Assembly: GCA_965153355.1 (NCBI GenBank)
Contig: OZ231126.1
Coordinates: 13,330,001-13,394,000 of the forward strand
Reading direction: 5' to 3'
DNA from: Flaccisagitta enflata
Lineage: Eukaryota > Chaetognatha > Sagittoidea > Aphragmophora
Length of the DNA: 64,000 bases
Part shown: piece after piece, positions 1 through 18,054 of the stretch
Position numbering within the stretch: position 1 is the first letter of the stretch
Layout: every line of letters starts with the position of its first letter
The notes under the pieces: generated by a model
Databases searched by the model: none
What the model was told of the DNA's origin: nothing
What the model saw: only the letters and a program-made list of their open reading frames with translations
Made by a program: the position numbers and the translations under genes

Positions 1-1043
1 AAGATTTTCATCATTACAATAATGTGTCATCCTAAAAGCATTTTCATCATAAAAACCATATTCATTGAGAAAAAAAAATTCCATCCAGAAAAAAATTTGT
101 TTGTATAGAAAGATTTTAATCTTGAAAACAATTGCAAAACTGCTAAATTTCACTTATTCTAATAAAAAAGTTTATCATGACAATTTTTTTATCACAGAAA
201 AAATGTTCATGATTAAAACCATTTCATTTAAATTTCTTTCAAACATTTTCAATCATTCATCTTAATAGTTATCATTTCCAACTATTTTTTATCATTTTCA
301 AGCTTTCATCTTAATTGATATATTCATTATGAAGACATATTTATTATGAAAGATCTTTTCAATGTGGAAAAAATAGTTCCTATGAAAAAATGCGTTCTTA
401 AAATGGTCAAAGAAAATTGTATAAAAAAATACAAAAAAAAATCATGTTACCATGATTGAATAGTACTTGGTGAGTAGAAGAGTATGGTCACCCTAACTTG
501 ATATTTTCTGTGTAGCTGAGGACTAGGGGGGGTTGGGTCACCCTAACTTGAACTTTTGACTGCTGTTTATAGCCATCGGCGCTGAGGCGGTTTCAAACGA
601 TAGATAAGAGCATTGTCGGTCAAACAAAATGACAACCCTTTTCCTTGCAGGGTGGTGCAAAGAAGTCCAATTGGTAGATAAATGTCATAAGTAACTGATC
701 AAGGCAAAAAAATGTGTTTTGACTTTCAAACTGGTAATTTTTCTCACTTTTTAGGTCAACGGCCATATAACAAAAAATAACAAGAAAATAGTGTTGAGTT
801 TTAGATTTGAAGCCTTTGTGAAAGTTTGTGTGCGTAGATGTTTCTCCAAAGCCCCTAATCAACTTGTACCACCATTGTGACCAAATTAGACAAGGAGGAA
901 GCTAATCCTATGACCAGTTTTTGCTGCAGCTATGGCGCTAGTACCATATGTGCAGGCCTTTTTTTAGTGATTTTTTTGGCATAGCCAACCGGGCTCTCTC
1001 CTCATAATTTTACAGAGCCCGACGGAAAAACAGCGAGCCCGGC
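1..1043. other. AT-rich sequence, no gene
   Basis: Diffuse TTTCATCAT/TTTTCAAT words; a short direct repeat GGTCACCCTAACTTGA near 485 and 535; a CGGGCTCT...AGAGCCCG hairpin at about 989-1020. No supported coding frame. Confidence 0.7.
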
Positions 1044-1186
1044 AAAAAAACAATGCTGGATAAAAGGCTACCTAAGTCGTGTGAGGGTGGGCAGGGGTAA
1101 TGACGGACGGACGCATGAACAGATTGACGGACAGATGGATCGACCGATGGACAGACAAAACGAGGTGTAGAGTCGCGTGCTCGTCA
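1044..1186 (-). mobile_element. Family D element, short copy
   Basis: Minus-strand copy: AACAATGCTGGATAAAAGGC matches the family right end, then GTCGTGTGAGGGTGGGCAGG, ACGG/ACAG tetranucleotide runs, and GTGTAGAGTCGCGTGCTCG at the family left end. No internal decamer array. Confidence 0.65.
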
Positions 1187-1280
1187 AGCCTGGGATTTTC
1201 AGATTTTTTTTTTAGTAACATAGGAGAATTTTTCAAGGAAAAAGATGGAGATAAACAAGAAGAAAAAGAAAACAAAAAAT

Positions 1281-1558
1281 AAGAAGAAGAAGGAGAAGAG
1301 GAAGAAGAAGAAGAAGATGAAGAAGAAGAAGAAGAAGAAGAAGAAGAAGAAGAAGAAGAAGAAGAACCTTGTCTATTGCGCATCTGCCTCGGTGACAGGT
1401 GCCCCTACGAGGCATAAAATAGTGGTGTTTAGTGCCTGCTTAAGCATTATTGGAATAAGAAGAAGAAGGAGAAGGATAAGAGGGAGAAGAAGAAGGAGAA
1501 GGAGATGAAGATGACAGAATAAAAGATTATGATGATGATCTGGAGGAATTCCAAGTTT

Positions 1559-1605
<47 letters not shown>
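1281..1605. repeat. (AAG)n and (GA)n microsatellites
   Basis: (AAG)n at 1281-1365, a second AAG/AGG-rich patch 1457-1515, and (GA)n at 1560-1605. Confidence 0.95.
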
Positions 1606-1607
<2 letters not shown>

Positions 1608-1833
1608 TTGGATTAACGATGTCTCTAATTTCAGCCATGAGTACCAAATGCCACACCATAACTTTGAATCCCAGTCTTGAAGTTTAAATCCCAACCTTTT
1701 CACCCAAACATCATCTTTTTCCACAACCCCATGACAGATTGTGAACCGCAAGCTACAGCGGATAACAAGAGATCAAATAACTAATTATCCATGTTTTAGG
1801 CGGATTTCCATTTCTCTCATCAGAAAAAATAAC

Positions 1834-2238
1834 TGGTCGCCCAAGGACAATATGTGATCAGATATACCCGATGCCCTGCTTTGCATGGTTGTGAATCAGA
1901 ATGGGGGAAGCAGGGCAGCGGCGCCAAAGGGGACGGAGTCCAGTAGATCACAGGGGACTTCCATTCGTTTTTTCCATCCGTCCGCTCCCCAGGCCCTCTC
2001 AGCCCTGAAATCTGCCCTCTCAGGCCTGAATTCTGCCCTCTCAGGAAAGATTTAAGGCCTAAGAGGACTTATTTCAGGCTTGAGAGGGCAGATTCAAGGA
2101 CTGAGAGGGCAGATTTCAGGCCTGAGAGGACAGATTTCAGGCCTGAAAGGGCCTGGGCGGGCTGAATGAACGGATAAACAAACAGAAGTCCCCTGTGTTC
2201 TAAAGGACTTTGTCCCCTTTGGGGCCGCTGCCCAAAAA
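1834..2238 (+). mobile_element. Family A element, copy 1
   Basis: Left end TGGTCGCCCAAGGACAATAT (CAGG in other copies), a GCCCTGCTTT...AAGCAGGGC hairpin, an arm starting GGGCAGCGGC at 1914, and a right arm ending GGGGCCGCTGCCC at 2233. Between them are GTCC runs and a degenerate GAGAGGGCAGATTTCAGG minisatellite, pyrimidine strand first and purine strand after about 2046. A 12-base AGGCGGATTTCC lies outside both ends (1798-1809 and 2283-2294). Confidence 0.75.
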
Positions 2239-2325
2239 TGGAATGAAATGGCATGATGGGACAAAAATCAAAATTCCGTTTCAGGCGGATTTCCGATCTT
2301 CTTGGGATGTATCTGTATTTACTTC

Positions 2326-2404
2326 TTTCTTATTCTTTCTTTCTTTCTTTCTTTCTATCTTTCTTTCTATCTTCCTTTCTTTCTTTAATTCTTTCTTTCT
2401 TTTT
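2326..2404. repeat. (TTTC)n microsatellite
   Basis: Imperfect TTTC/TTTCTATC run abutting the left end of the family D copy. Confidence 0.95.
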
Positions 2405-2767
2405 AGTCGCATGCACGCGACTCCACAACCCGCTTTGTCCGTCGGTCGGTGGGTTGGTTGGTTGGTTGGTCACACTTTACTTTTTTTATCACTTTTATTT
2501 CTTTAAGACATTTTTAGTCAGTCTATGTAATTTGAAGGCATTCTAAGTCATTCTAAGTCATTTTAAGTCATTTGAGGTCATTCTAAGTCATTTTTGGTCA
2601 TTAGGTCATTTTGTAATCTTATGTCCTTTTTGTTCATTTTAAGTTATTCGAAGTCATTTCAAGTCATTCTCAGGCATTTTAAGTCATTCTAAGTCATTCT
2701 AAGTCATTCTAAGTCATTCTAAGTCAGTATGTCTCGCATGCGACTTATAGGTGCTGGTCTTGTTTTC
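2400..2767 (+). mobile_element. Family D element with AAGTCATTCT array
   Basis: Left end TTTTTAGTCGCATGCACGCG followed by ACTCCACAACCCGCTTTGTC, then GTCGGTCGGT/GGTT runs, then a degenerate decamer array AAGTCATTCT (about 2513-2726), and right end CGCATGCGACTTATAGGTGC to CTTGTTTTC. (TTTC)n lies on both sides. Confidence 0.78.
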
Positions 2768-2859
2768 TTTCTTTTTATCTCTCATTTTTCTTTCTTTCCT
2801 TCTTTTTATTTTTCTATCTTTCTTTCTTCCTTTCTCTTTTTTTGTTTTCTTTTCTTCTC

Positions 2860-2923
<64 letters not shown>

Positions 2924-3152
2924 CGGAGAGAGAGGCGGAGAATCATAAAAACATGCACGGCTATCAAAAAATCATGCGCGCAAATTGAGAAATCATCTTT
3001 TTGCGTCTTGCGCGTCGTGGACACGTTCCCGCGCCCATTTGGAGGACGTACCGCGCGCGGGAACGTGTCAACGGCGTACGGAGGAGGATCACCCAGACTC
3101 GGAGGAGGAGGAGGAGGAGGAGGAGGAGGAGGAGGAGGAGGAGGAGGAGGAG
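2768..3152. repeat. TTTC-rich, (GA)n and (GGA)n tracts
   Basis: TTTC-rich stretch 2768-2860, (GA)n 2861-2918, a unique GC-rich segment with CGCGCGGGAACGTG, then (GGA)n 3101-3152. Confidence 0.95.
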
Positions 3153-3267
3153 AAGGTGGGGTAGGAGAAAGAAGAGGTGGAGAAGCTGAAGAGGAGGAAG
3201 ATCAAGACTAGGACCAATTGGATGAGGACCAAATGGGAGATGTTGTCGATCATAGACAAGTTGGAGG

Positions 3268-3487
3268 GAAAACAAGGCCAACACCTACAAGTCGCGTGCG
3301 AGACTTAGAAATTGACTTAGAATCACTTAGAATGACTTTAGAATGACTCAGTATACTCTCAAATGACTTAAAGAAATAAAATTGATAAAAAAAGTAAAAG
3401 TATGATGGACGGCTGACCGACCAACCAACGGACGGACAGACGGACAGACAAAGCGGGGTGTAGAGTCGCGTGCACGCGACTAAAAAT
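3268..3487 (-). mobile_element. Family D element, minus strand
   Basis: Reverse orientation of the 2400 copy: GGAAAACAAGGCCAACACC and AAGTCGCGTGCGAGACTTAG, decamer array (GACTTAGAAT units), GGAC/AGAC runs, GGGGTGTAGAGTCGCG, and the perfect palindrome GTCGCGTGCACGCGAC (3465-3480). Confidence 0.78.
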
Positions 3488-4132
<645 letters not shown>

Positions 4133-4251
4133 GTAACCATGGTAGCGATCGTAAATGAGACATCACTTTGTGGCTCGTCGAGGGTTAGTAGAGCCTCATA
4201 AGTACGACGAGAGAAGAGAGGATGGAAAGGGGAGGGAGGAAGTGGAGGAAA

Positions 4252-4943
4252 CAGGTCGCCCAAGGGCAATATGTGGTCAGTGATACCCGTTGCCCTGCTT
4301 TGAGTGATTGTGAATTGGAGTGAGGAGAAGCAGGGCAGCGGCCCCGAAGGGAACGAAGTCCTGTAGAACACAGGGGGACTTTTGTTTGTCCTACCTGAAG
4401 AAGTGGATGAGATGCTACAAAGGGCTGACTGAAGGTATTCAAGAGCCTAAACTGAGGTCTAAGAAGGCTGATATAAGGCCTGATCAGAATGCCAATTGGA
4501 AGCTTGAGAGGGCTGACTTGAGGCTTGAGAGAGCTGGATTAAGGCTTGAAAGGCAAGAGGACTGATTTGAAGCCAGGGAGCAATAAATTGAGATTTAGAT
4601 GGCTGATTTGAGGCCTGAGAGGCCTAATTTGAGGCATGAGAGGCCAGATTTGAGGCCTGAGAATTCGGATATGAGGCCTGAGAAGCCAGATTTGAGGCCT
4701 GAGAGGCCAGATTTGAGGCCTGAGAGGCCATGTTTGAGGCCTGAGAGGCCAGATTTGAGGCCTGAGAGGCCAGATTTGCTGCCTGGGAGGCTGGATTCGA
4801 GACCTGAGAGGCTGGATTTGAGGCCTGAGGGGTCTGATGAAGGGGGGGACTAACGGACGAACGAACGAACGAACGAACGGACAAACAAAAGTCCTCCTGT
4901 GTTCTACAGGACTTCGTCCCCTTCGGGGCCGCTGCCCAAAAAG
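4252..4943 (+). mobile_element. Family A element, copy 2
   Basis: Arms 4333-4389 and 4881-4937 are inverted complements with two mismatches in 57. The 21-bp array (about 4430-4835) is purine-oriented only, with GAGAGGCCAGATTTGAGG units, followed by (GAAC)n at 4856-4878. The left extension CAGGTCGCCCAAGGGCAATA is present; the right end continues AAAAAGG as in other copies. Confidence 0.82.
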
Positions 4944-5939
4944 GAAAGGAGAAGGAGGAAGCAGAAGTAGGAGGAGGAAGAGGAGAAAAGATCTTGTGTC
5001 TCTGTGGTCTTTTCTTTTCCGCTCGTCCGTTTTAAGGCCGGCCTTCGGCACGTGGCCCTGATTTAAGGCTGTCAATTAGCCATTTTTGGTTCACTTGCTT
5101 CTCTGTCTCTTCCTACTCCTCCTCCTTTTCCTCAACCTCCTCCTCTTTCTCCACCCATTACTTCTCCGCTTCACCGTTCACTTGTTCTACTGCAGCTTCA
5201 TCCCATCACAGTCCGTAATGACGACTATCATGAGACATTCTCTCTCTATCTCTTTCTCCTCAAACTCTTGTCATTTGTCCTCAGACTGCTCTCCCACCCT
5301 TAACCTTAAATCGATCAAACCTTCTGAGTCTTAGAGACGGTAACAATTAATAGCCCGAAGGCAAGCAGCTTAAATGGGTCAAGTAGAGGTTGGATTTGTC
5401 GTGGGTGACATGATATTTGGGGGAGACATTTGTGGACAGGAGGTGTTTGGGGGTTGTGAAAGATGTTTAGGGGTGATGGTAAGATAGACAGGTATTCCTA
5501 AAGGATCACTGAAAGTTGTCTTTAAAAGTATCACAAGATGGACGATTATGATTAAGAGTACTAGGTTGGCTTCACTAGGTTCAGATATATAGTTAGATGA
5601 GGAGATGAAATTTCGAACTAAGTTGTGAGAAAAAGCGTCCGAGGGTGATGAAGATGGGGTAGGGGAGTGGGGGTTGGTTGGCTAATGAGTAGCCTGAGGA
5701 TAGAAATGCTGTCTTCATGGCTGAAAGAAGAAATAGCACCAAGGAAGCAGATGATATCTGAATGGCTCGAAGAAGAAAGAGTTGTGGTCATTGATTCAAT
5801 TTTCAATTTTCTCTTTCTCGAAAGCGTTGTCATTCTGCCTGCTAATTCCATTCTGTCTGTCTGTCATTCTGTCTCTCTGTCATTCTGTCTGCTAATTCCA
5901 TTGGGAAGACAAGTCACTCCCTCTCGTTGTCGCTTTTCT
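4944..5939. other. Non-coding, purine/pyrimidine-rich
   Basis: GGA-rich then TCC-rich low-complexity patches and unique sequence. The 5667-5860 frame is ordinary in composition but runs into the SSR and has no recognisable domain. Confidence 0.6.

Positions 5940-8352
<2,413 letters not shown>

Positions 8353-8412
<60 letters not shown>
8353..8412. repeat. (GA)n microsatellite
   Basis: Perfect 60-base tract. Confidence 0.95.
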
Positions 8413-8414
<2 letters not shown>

Positions 8415-8829
8415 ATATTTTACATTTACCAGGGGAATAGTTCGTGCCATTTTTATAAATGTGTTCATTTTGAAAAAAAAAAAAAAAACGAAAACAACAA
8501 AGACACGAATTCCCGAGTTTGTCAACAGCTTTTCCATTTCCACTTTTCCATTTAAACATTCACGATTTAAATCGTAAAGATTTTAACGAGTATGGATTTT
8601 GAATCACATTACGATGGTTCCACTTTCGATAGCCTTTCCTGAGTCATTGCTTCTACCTTCCCCCACCCCCAAGATTCCCTATGCCTCTCTTTTCATTATC
8701 CTTTTGGTTGATTTGCCTTTTCCCCGGCTGCCTGAACGCTTCATCCGTTCTCCCCAGCTCATTTCCCTTCTACTTTCTTTTTTGTCTACTTCCTTTTCCT
8801 TTCCTTATACCACTATTCCTCATCCTCCT

Positions 8830-8985
8830 CACGCGCTTCCTTGTACTTCCTCACACTTCCTCGCTCTTCTTTACACTTTCACGCACTTCATCGCACTTCC
8901 ATGCACTTCATCGTACTTCCACGCACTTCCTCGCAATTCCATGCACTCCATGCACTCCCTCGTACTTCCTCAAAATTCGTTTTGC
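8830..8985. repeat. CGCACTTCCT-type minisatellite
   Basis: Degenerate 10-11-base units (CACTTCCTCG, CACTTCATCG, CACTTCCATG). Confidence 0.75.
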
Positions 8986-9145
8986 TTCTTAGCATTTCCT
9001 GTTTGACTCCAGCCAAGCGCGAGATATGACGCATTGGTCTGAAAACGGCGAAAGGCATTTTCTCAGGCTTTCTCCCCTACATTGATCCATTTAGTGTTGA
9101 ATAAGCTCAAGATCCCATTTGCCGCTTTTTGTTCTCCCATCGACC

Positions 9146-9262
<117 letters not shown>

Positions 9263-9680
9263 GCCGGCACTTGATATTGACGTCTTTGTGACGTCATAAT
9301 GACGTTGGTTGACGTAAGTTGACATCCGCGTGGCGTAAGTTGACATCTGTGGCGCAAAAAGTTTTGGCAAATGTCAACCGCCAAAAATGGGAAGACAAAC
9401 TCAAAATGAGAAAAAGTCAACAAAGTTGAAAGAGTTGTTACTACAACAAAAAGAAAAAAAATCTTTCAAACCGATGTTTTTTTAGTAGTTAAAAAGTCGA
9501 CCAAAGCTTTATATGTTTGAATTGGTCTTACTTAATCATTGTGATTGGCCGTTTAAATGAAAGCCATTGTAGTCAAATAATAGCAGTCAAGGGATGCATA
9601 AATGGCCGATGCTTGAATACAGGATGAGAGGGGGTTTTATATATTCAGACAAGGCGGCGAGGGGGGAGTCTGGTGAGAAA

Positions 9681-9804
<124 letters not shown>

Positions 9805-9851
9805 CCTTAGCGGTGGCAAGGGATTTGAATTCAATTTGATTTTCATCGAGA

Positions 9852-10112
9852 TTTTGTCAGATTTGTCGCATCTTTTCCTCTCTTTTTTGTTCTCTTTCCA
9901 TTCCCATCGTTTCTTCTTCTTCTTCTCCTTCTCCTTCTCCTTCTCCTTCTCCCTCTCCTTCGTCTTCGTCTTCGTCTTCGTCTTCGTCTTCGTCTTCATC
10001 TTCTTTTTCTTTTTCTTTTTCTTTTTCTTTTTCTTTTTCTTTTTCTTTTTCTTCTTCTTCTTCTTCTTCTTCTTCTTCTTCTTCTTCTTCTTCTTCTTCT
10101 TCTTCTTCTTCT

Positions 10113-10159
<47 letters not shown>

Positions 10160-10834
10160 TTCTTCTTCTTCTTCTTCTTCTTCTTCTTCTTCTTCTTCTT
10201 CTTTATTTCTTCATCCTCTTCTTCTTCTTCTTCTTCTTCTTTTTCTTCTTCTTCTTCTTCTTCTTCTTCTTCTTCTTCTTCTTCTTCTTCTTCTTCTACT
10301 TCTATTCTCTCGCTGGAGCAATGCCCAAGCGGGGGTTTGCCACGCAATTTTGTCAGATTTGTCGCATCTTTTCCTCTCTTTTTTGTTCTCTTTCCATTCC
10401 CATCGTTTCTTCTTCTTCTTCTCCTTCTCCTTCTCCTTCGTCTTCGTCTTCGTCTTCGTCTTCGTCTTCGTCTTCGTCTTCGTCTTCATCTTCTTTTTCT
10501 TTTTCTTTTTCTTTTTCTTTTTCTTCTTCTTCTTCTTCTTCTTCTTCTTCTTCTTCTTCTTCTTCTTCTTCTCCTTCTTCTTCTTCTTCTTCTTCGTCTT
10601 CTTCTTCTTCCTCCTGTTCTTCTTCTTCTTCTTCTTCTTCTTCTTCTTCTTCTTTTTTTCTTCTTCTTCTTCTTCTTCTTCTTCTTCTTCTTCTTCTTCT
10701 TCTTCTTCTTCTTCTTCTTCTTCTTCTTCTTCTTCTTCTTCTTCTTCTTCTTCTTCTTCTTCTTCTTCTTCTTCTTCTTCTACTTCTATTCTCTCGCTGG
10801 AGCAATGCCCAAGCGGGGGTTTGCCACGCAATTT
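9852..10834. repeat. Tandem duplication of a ~490-bp TTC-rich unit
   Basis: Both units start TTTTGTCAGATTTGTCGCAT and end GGGGGTTTGCCACGCAATTTT; starts are 496 bases apart, ends 484 apart. Each contains the ordered series CTTCTC, CGTCTT, CTTTTT and (TTC)n, with different repeat counts. Confidence 0.9.
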
Positions 10835-10904
10835 TTTTTGCCTGTCCCTACTTCTCTCTTTTTCCTGTCATCTCAATCCAGTTTGGAAGATGTGATACTA
10901 TGAG

Positions 10905-11088
10905 GGCAAAAATGGAGATGGAAGGAGATACGAGGAGAGACGAGACAGAGACAGAGACAGATACAGAGACAGTGAGAAGGCAGTGAGACACACAAACAGG
11001 GAGGTAGACTTACACGGAGAAAGAGACAGAACAGTAATTTGGAAGGACACACTGACAAGAACCACAGAAAAAAAATATAACCCCCCAA

Positions 11089-11158
<70 letters not shown>
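10905..11158. repeat. GAGACA-rich block and (CA)n
   Basis: GAGACAGA-type words 10930-11035, then (CA)n 11092-11158. Confidence 0.85.
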
Positions 11159-11160
<2 letters not shown>

Positions 11161-12639
11161 AAAACGTTCTCCCCCATTCACCCCTTTACTTACTGAACTG
11201 GAGGAGGAGAAGGGAAATGGTAAAGCGGAAGAGGAAGGGAGGAAGGAAGGAAAAGTGTGAGAGAAAAGCTGAGACTGAGGCAGTGAGGCTGTTTTCAATA
11301 TTGAATAAGATGGAAACTTCTTTGTTGAGTTGATAGAACAATTTGATTTGGCTCAAGAGATATATGAGGAAGGAAAGAGGGACGGAAGGCAAGAGAGAGA
11401 GAGAGAGATTGAGACAGAGACAGAGACAGAGACTGAGACAGAGATAGTGAGAGATGGGTATATTGTGAGAAGGCTTTGAAGTAAGAAGTGAGGAGACTCG
11501 TTTTGAAATCAATTCTGACATCTTGCACTCACTTTAGCAGCAAGATCGCACAATTTGTTTGAGTTTGGGGGGTAATCTTTTTGGATTATTAAAAGCAGAG
11601 CGCCATTGAATTTCCATATCTGACACTGGCACATGGTTGCTTACCTACACGATGGTTCCAGAAGAGGTTGATGCCGTTTCTGATCAGCTTCCACTTGCCT
11701 CTTTTATGAAATCTCTTGTTTATTCTGTTGCTTGGATTTGTCAAGATGTGCTGATGTGCTTGATTTACTAGATGTTTCTTGCGGAATAACTGGCAGCACG
11801 CTTCACAGTCTATTTTGCATGTCTTGCAGCACATCTTGTAGCTTCTTTTGCAGCACATCTTGTAGCTTCTCTTGCTTCCAATCATGCAGCATTAATCTAT
11901 GAGAAAATAGCAGCTGTCTGGAGATTAACAGAATTGCGTGAAGATGAAAGAACATCTCCCACTGCCTCCTCCACCCCCCCTCCCGCCACCACTATCGCAG
12001 CCGCCCCCTGCGCTTAAGCTACCATAGCTGCAACAACCTCCTTCTCCTCCACTGCACCGCTCTTCTTTCCCCTTCCCGACACTCCCGTCTGCAATTTTCG
12101 ATATTTATTGAAACTGACAAAATGAAGAAACGCAAAAAGAAAATATAAAAGGATAATAAAGAGAAATATAAAGAGAAAAAAAGAAAGAAAAAAAAGCGGA
12201 TGTGATGGATTTTCTCTTCAGCTCCAGTTTATCAAATCATTTCTTTTTTTAAAGAATTTATCAAATAATGGAGTAACAAAGCTGGGCTTAGATTGCCCTT
12301 TAGGCACGTGTTGGCGCGTGTGTCATTTTGCGTGGAGGCAGTGCGTGTTCGCGAAGGACTTTTATTGCATGTGTGTTTATGGTCAAATATATATCTTTTT
12401 GTTGCGTTTAGATACACACTTTTAAGTATGTAAATGTGTTTGACTGTACGTGTGTTACTATCTTGGAAAAAATAAAAGTCCAAGCTGCATAAGAGAATGA
12501 TTTCAATTCAAATTTGATGGGATAATGACCATATTCATAAGCCTACTATTTGAAATAACTTTTTTAGAGTTTAGGAACTGCTTGTATCTTTAAGGGCATG
12601 CCTTAGTAAAGAGTATAATGCTATTTTGAAGTACAATCC
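11159..12639. other. Non-coding stretch
   Basis: Includes GAGACAGAGACAG words near 11400-11455 and a TTGCAGCACATCTTGTAGCT tandem pair at about 11825-11872. No gene recognised. Confidence 0.6.
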
Positions 12640-13035
12640 CTCCACACAATTTTTTGAAAATTTCTGAGAATCAACATTTTCACTCTTTTTGATCTAGAAT
12701 CCAAACGAATAAAGCTAGGAGTCTCTACTTGGCGGCAATGGATAGCCCAGATCAAGAGCTTCAAAATGGTCACCAATTTTCCTTTCAAATTTTGCATATC
12801 AAAGCGACACTGTAACAAAACGTCATGCATTTATATTCTATTCAAATTTTTTGTCTATTTCCTGAAATCAACATTTTCGCTCATTTTGACATAAAATCTG
12901 AACAAACCCAGATATGAGCCTCAGCTTGGCGCCATTTGCTAGCCCTATTCATTAGCTTCATTTTGGTCACCAATTTTCATTTCAAATCATGTATATCAAA
13001 GCTATAATATGACAAAACGTCCTGGACTTTTATTT
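12640..13035. repeat. Two-copy ~197-bp tandem repeat
   Basis: The word TGGTCACCAATTTTC ends at 12780 and 12977, 197 apart. Other shared words include ATCAACATTTTC, GCATATCAAAGC/GTATATCAAAGC and ACAAAACGTC. Identity is moderate, so the duplication is old. Confidence 0.8.
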
Positions 13036-13265
13036 TTTCCAAGATAGTACAGCTCGTTTTGATATCGGCTGCTGTCAGAACCACCGCGGCGCCGCAGGAG
13101 AGAACTACCACACTGCCTAAAGCGGCCAATTAGGAAACCAATGGTGACGGGCGATCGATTTATGAAAACAAAAGACCACTCGAGTCGACCAAACATTTCT
13201 TTCCACTGTTTCCCCTTCCTTCTGTCTCTCTTTCTCTCCTCTGCCTCTCTTCCCTCTGTCTCTCT

Positions 13266-13458
<193 letters not shown>

Positions 13459-13948
13459 TCCCCTTTCTACCTTCCCTTCTCAGACGCCATCACGTATTTC
13501 CTCCCCCCCCTCCTCCTACTCTTCTCTTGATACACGCGCATTTCCGATGCCCGTGTGCGCGCGCGGAAGTTTGCAATGTGCCTCTGATGGCTATCAAAAT
13601 GGCTTCACATGGCTGTCATTGTTATTTTTTGTTTTGGTTTTTCGGGGCCTTTGGAGATTTTATTTGTTGGTTTTTTTCATCTTCTCTTTCATTTCCTTCT
13701 TTTCATCGTTGAGCTGCCTTCAATTTCTGCTTATTAAGTCTGTCAGTCACTTTCACTCTGTCATGTTTTTTTGTTTTTTTTTTTTCCGTTTTTTTCTTTT
13801 GTTTTCTGATTTGGTTTCCTTCATCGTTTTGTATTTTTTCAAGTAACCAGAAAGAAAATGTTGCCCACTTGTTTATGAACTGATAAAAGCGTCTTTGAGG
13901 AACCACAAATACAAGATGGATTGTGCTGATATCAGACACACTCAGAAA

Positions 13949-16000
<2,052 letters not shown>

Positions 16001-16417
16001 AGGAAAAAGAGAAACAATATCAATATGCCTTCAAAAAGAAGAACACAAAAGTAAACGAAGACAGGGGCGATTTTCACTTAAAACAGTTCTTGAATTGACG
16101 TCACTGAACGGCGAAAAAGTGAGATAACACGTTTTATTTGTTTATTTTCATTTATTTGTTTTTTTATTTATTTATTTATCTTTTGCGGAAAGCGATTATC
16201 AACATTCTTGGGCCTGTTTTCTTTTTGAATCCCTCTCCCATTCTAGTCTGACTATCAGAGTAAATGCAGACCGACAGAAAATGGAAAGGATATGACACGA
16301 CATTTTGAATGACATGATGAAATTTCCTTTGAAATTGTCCTTAATGCGCTCACAGAAAAAAAGGTATTAACTAAAGAATTCAAAAATGGTCGAAATGGAG
16401 AGAAGCTGTATGGGGGG

Positions 16418-16650
16418 TGCAGATCTGTGACATATAAAACTGGTAAGGGGTGCAGGTTTATGAGAGAAACGCCGGATAAGGGTACAGGTCTATGACATGG
16501 ATGGTGGTTGAAGGGGGGAGGTGCAGGTCCGTGGCTTAAACGCCAGATAGGGGTGCAGGTCCGTGGCTTAAACACCCGATGGGGGTGCAGGTCCGTGTCA
16601 TAAAAGTTGGATGGGGGTGCATGACCGTGGCATAAACGCCGGATGGAATG
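16418..16650. repeat. ~37-bp GGGGTGCAGGTC minisatellite
   Basis: About seven degenerate units containing GGGGTGCAGGTCCGTG and TAAACGCCGGAT. Confidence 0.85.
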
Positions 16651-16852
16651 CCGGTTTGTGAAATCTGTGCCGATTCTTTTGCCGGATGAAAAAGTCGGGT
16701 TTGATTATGGGGCCGGCAAAAGGCTCATTTGAAGCCAAATTTCACCAAAGAAATTCGACCATAAAAATGTCGAATCTGAAATTTGGAGCCGTTTATCTTT
16801 TGTTCATGAAAGGTTAAAAGAAGATGATGATGATGTCGATGATACTGATGTT

Positions 16853-17257
<405 letters not shown>

Positions 17258-17575
17258 AACGATGCCTTTTCCATCTTTTCTTTCCTTTCATTCAGCCCCC
17301 TTATTGAGTTATTCGTGTCTCTCACACCCTCTCTCTCCTCGTATTTCCCTATCTCTTTACCTCTGTTCTTCTCCTCCTTTTGCATCTTCTCTCTTCCCTT
17401 CTTCTTCTCCTTCTCCTGTCTCTTGTTTCTTTGCCCTCTCCTTCTTCTTCTCCTCCTCTTCTTCTTCTTCTCCCCTTTCATCCACCCCGTTCATCGTGAT
17501 GATAAAAATGTCTCTTGTGCGCTTTCGGTTCATTCTTCACAAATTCCAGCGCCAAAACAAATCCACTGTAATGAC

Positions 17576-17800
17576 GCCAACCGCCGAAGTGGTGGCAAAG
17601 GGGGGAGGGGGGGAGGTTAGCCACCGAAGTGGCGGTAGTGGTGGCAAGGAAGAAGGGGGGGGGCAGCCACCGACGAAGGCGGTAGTGGTGGCAAGGGGGG
17701 GGGGGGGCAGCCGCTAAAGTGGCGGTAGTGGTGGCAAGGGGGGCAGCCGCCGAAGTGGCAGTAGTGGTAGCAAGGGGGGGGGGGCAGCCGCCGAAGGCCC
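17576..17800. repeat. G-run minisatellite (GCCGAAGTGGCGGTAGTGG)
   Basis: About six units of CCGAAGTGGCGGTAGTGGT followed by GGCAAGG and a G6-G11 run. Dense G-runs make G-quadruplex formation plausible. Confidence 0.88.
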
Positions 17801-18054
17801 GAATCCAGACTGTGGAATGGGTTTTTACTCCTTCGAGGGTGTAAAATGGATGTGAGAAATGGAGAAATGGAGAAGTCAGGGGGATGGGAGAGGAGGGGTA
17901 AATTACTTGACACAAATATATGGCAGAATGGGCGAGTCGTGGTGGTTGCACAAGATACGTAATAGAGACTTATGCGGGTTTATAGAAGCCCTATCCTTTC
18001 CCTCTTCCCTTTTACGTATCCGTCCTTTTCTCTTTTTACTTATCCTTTATCTTC

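Noticed and set aside
5667-5860. Ordinary-looking frame before the 5.9-kb SSR
   Set aside because: No recognisable domain and it continues into the TCTG repeat; chance open frame is more likely.
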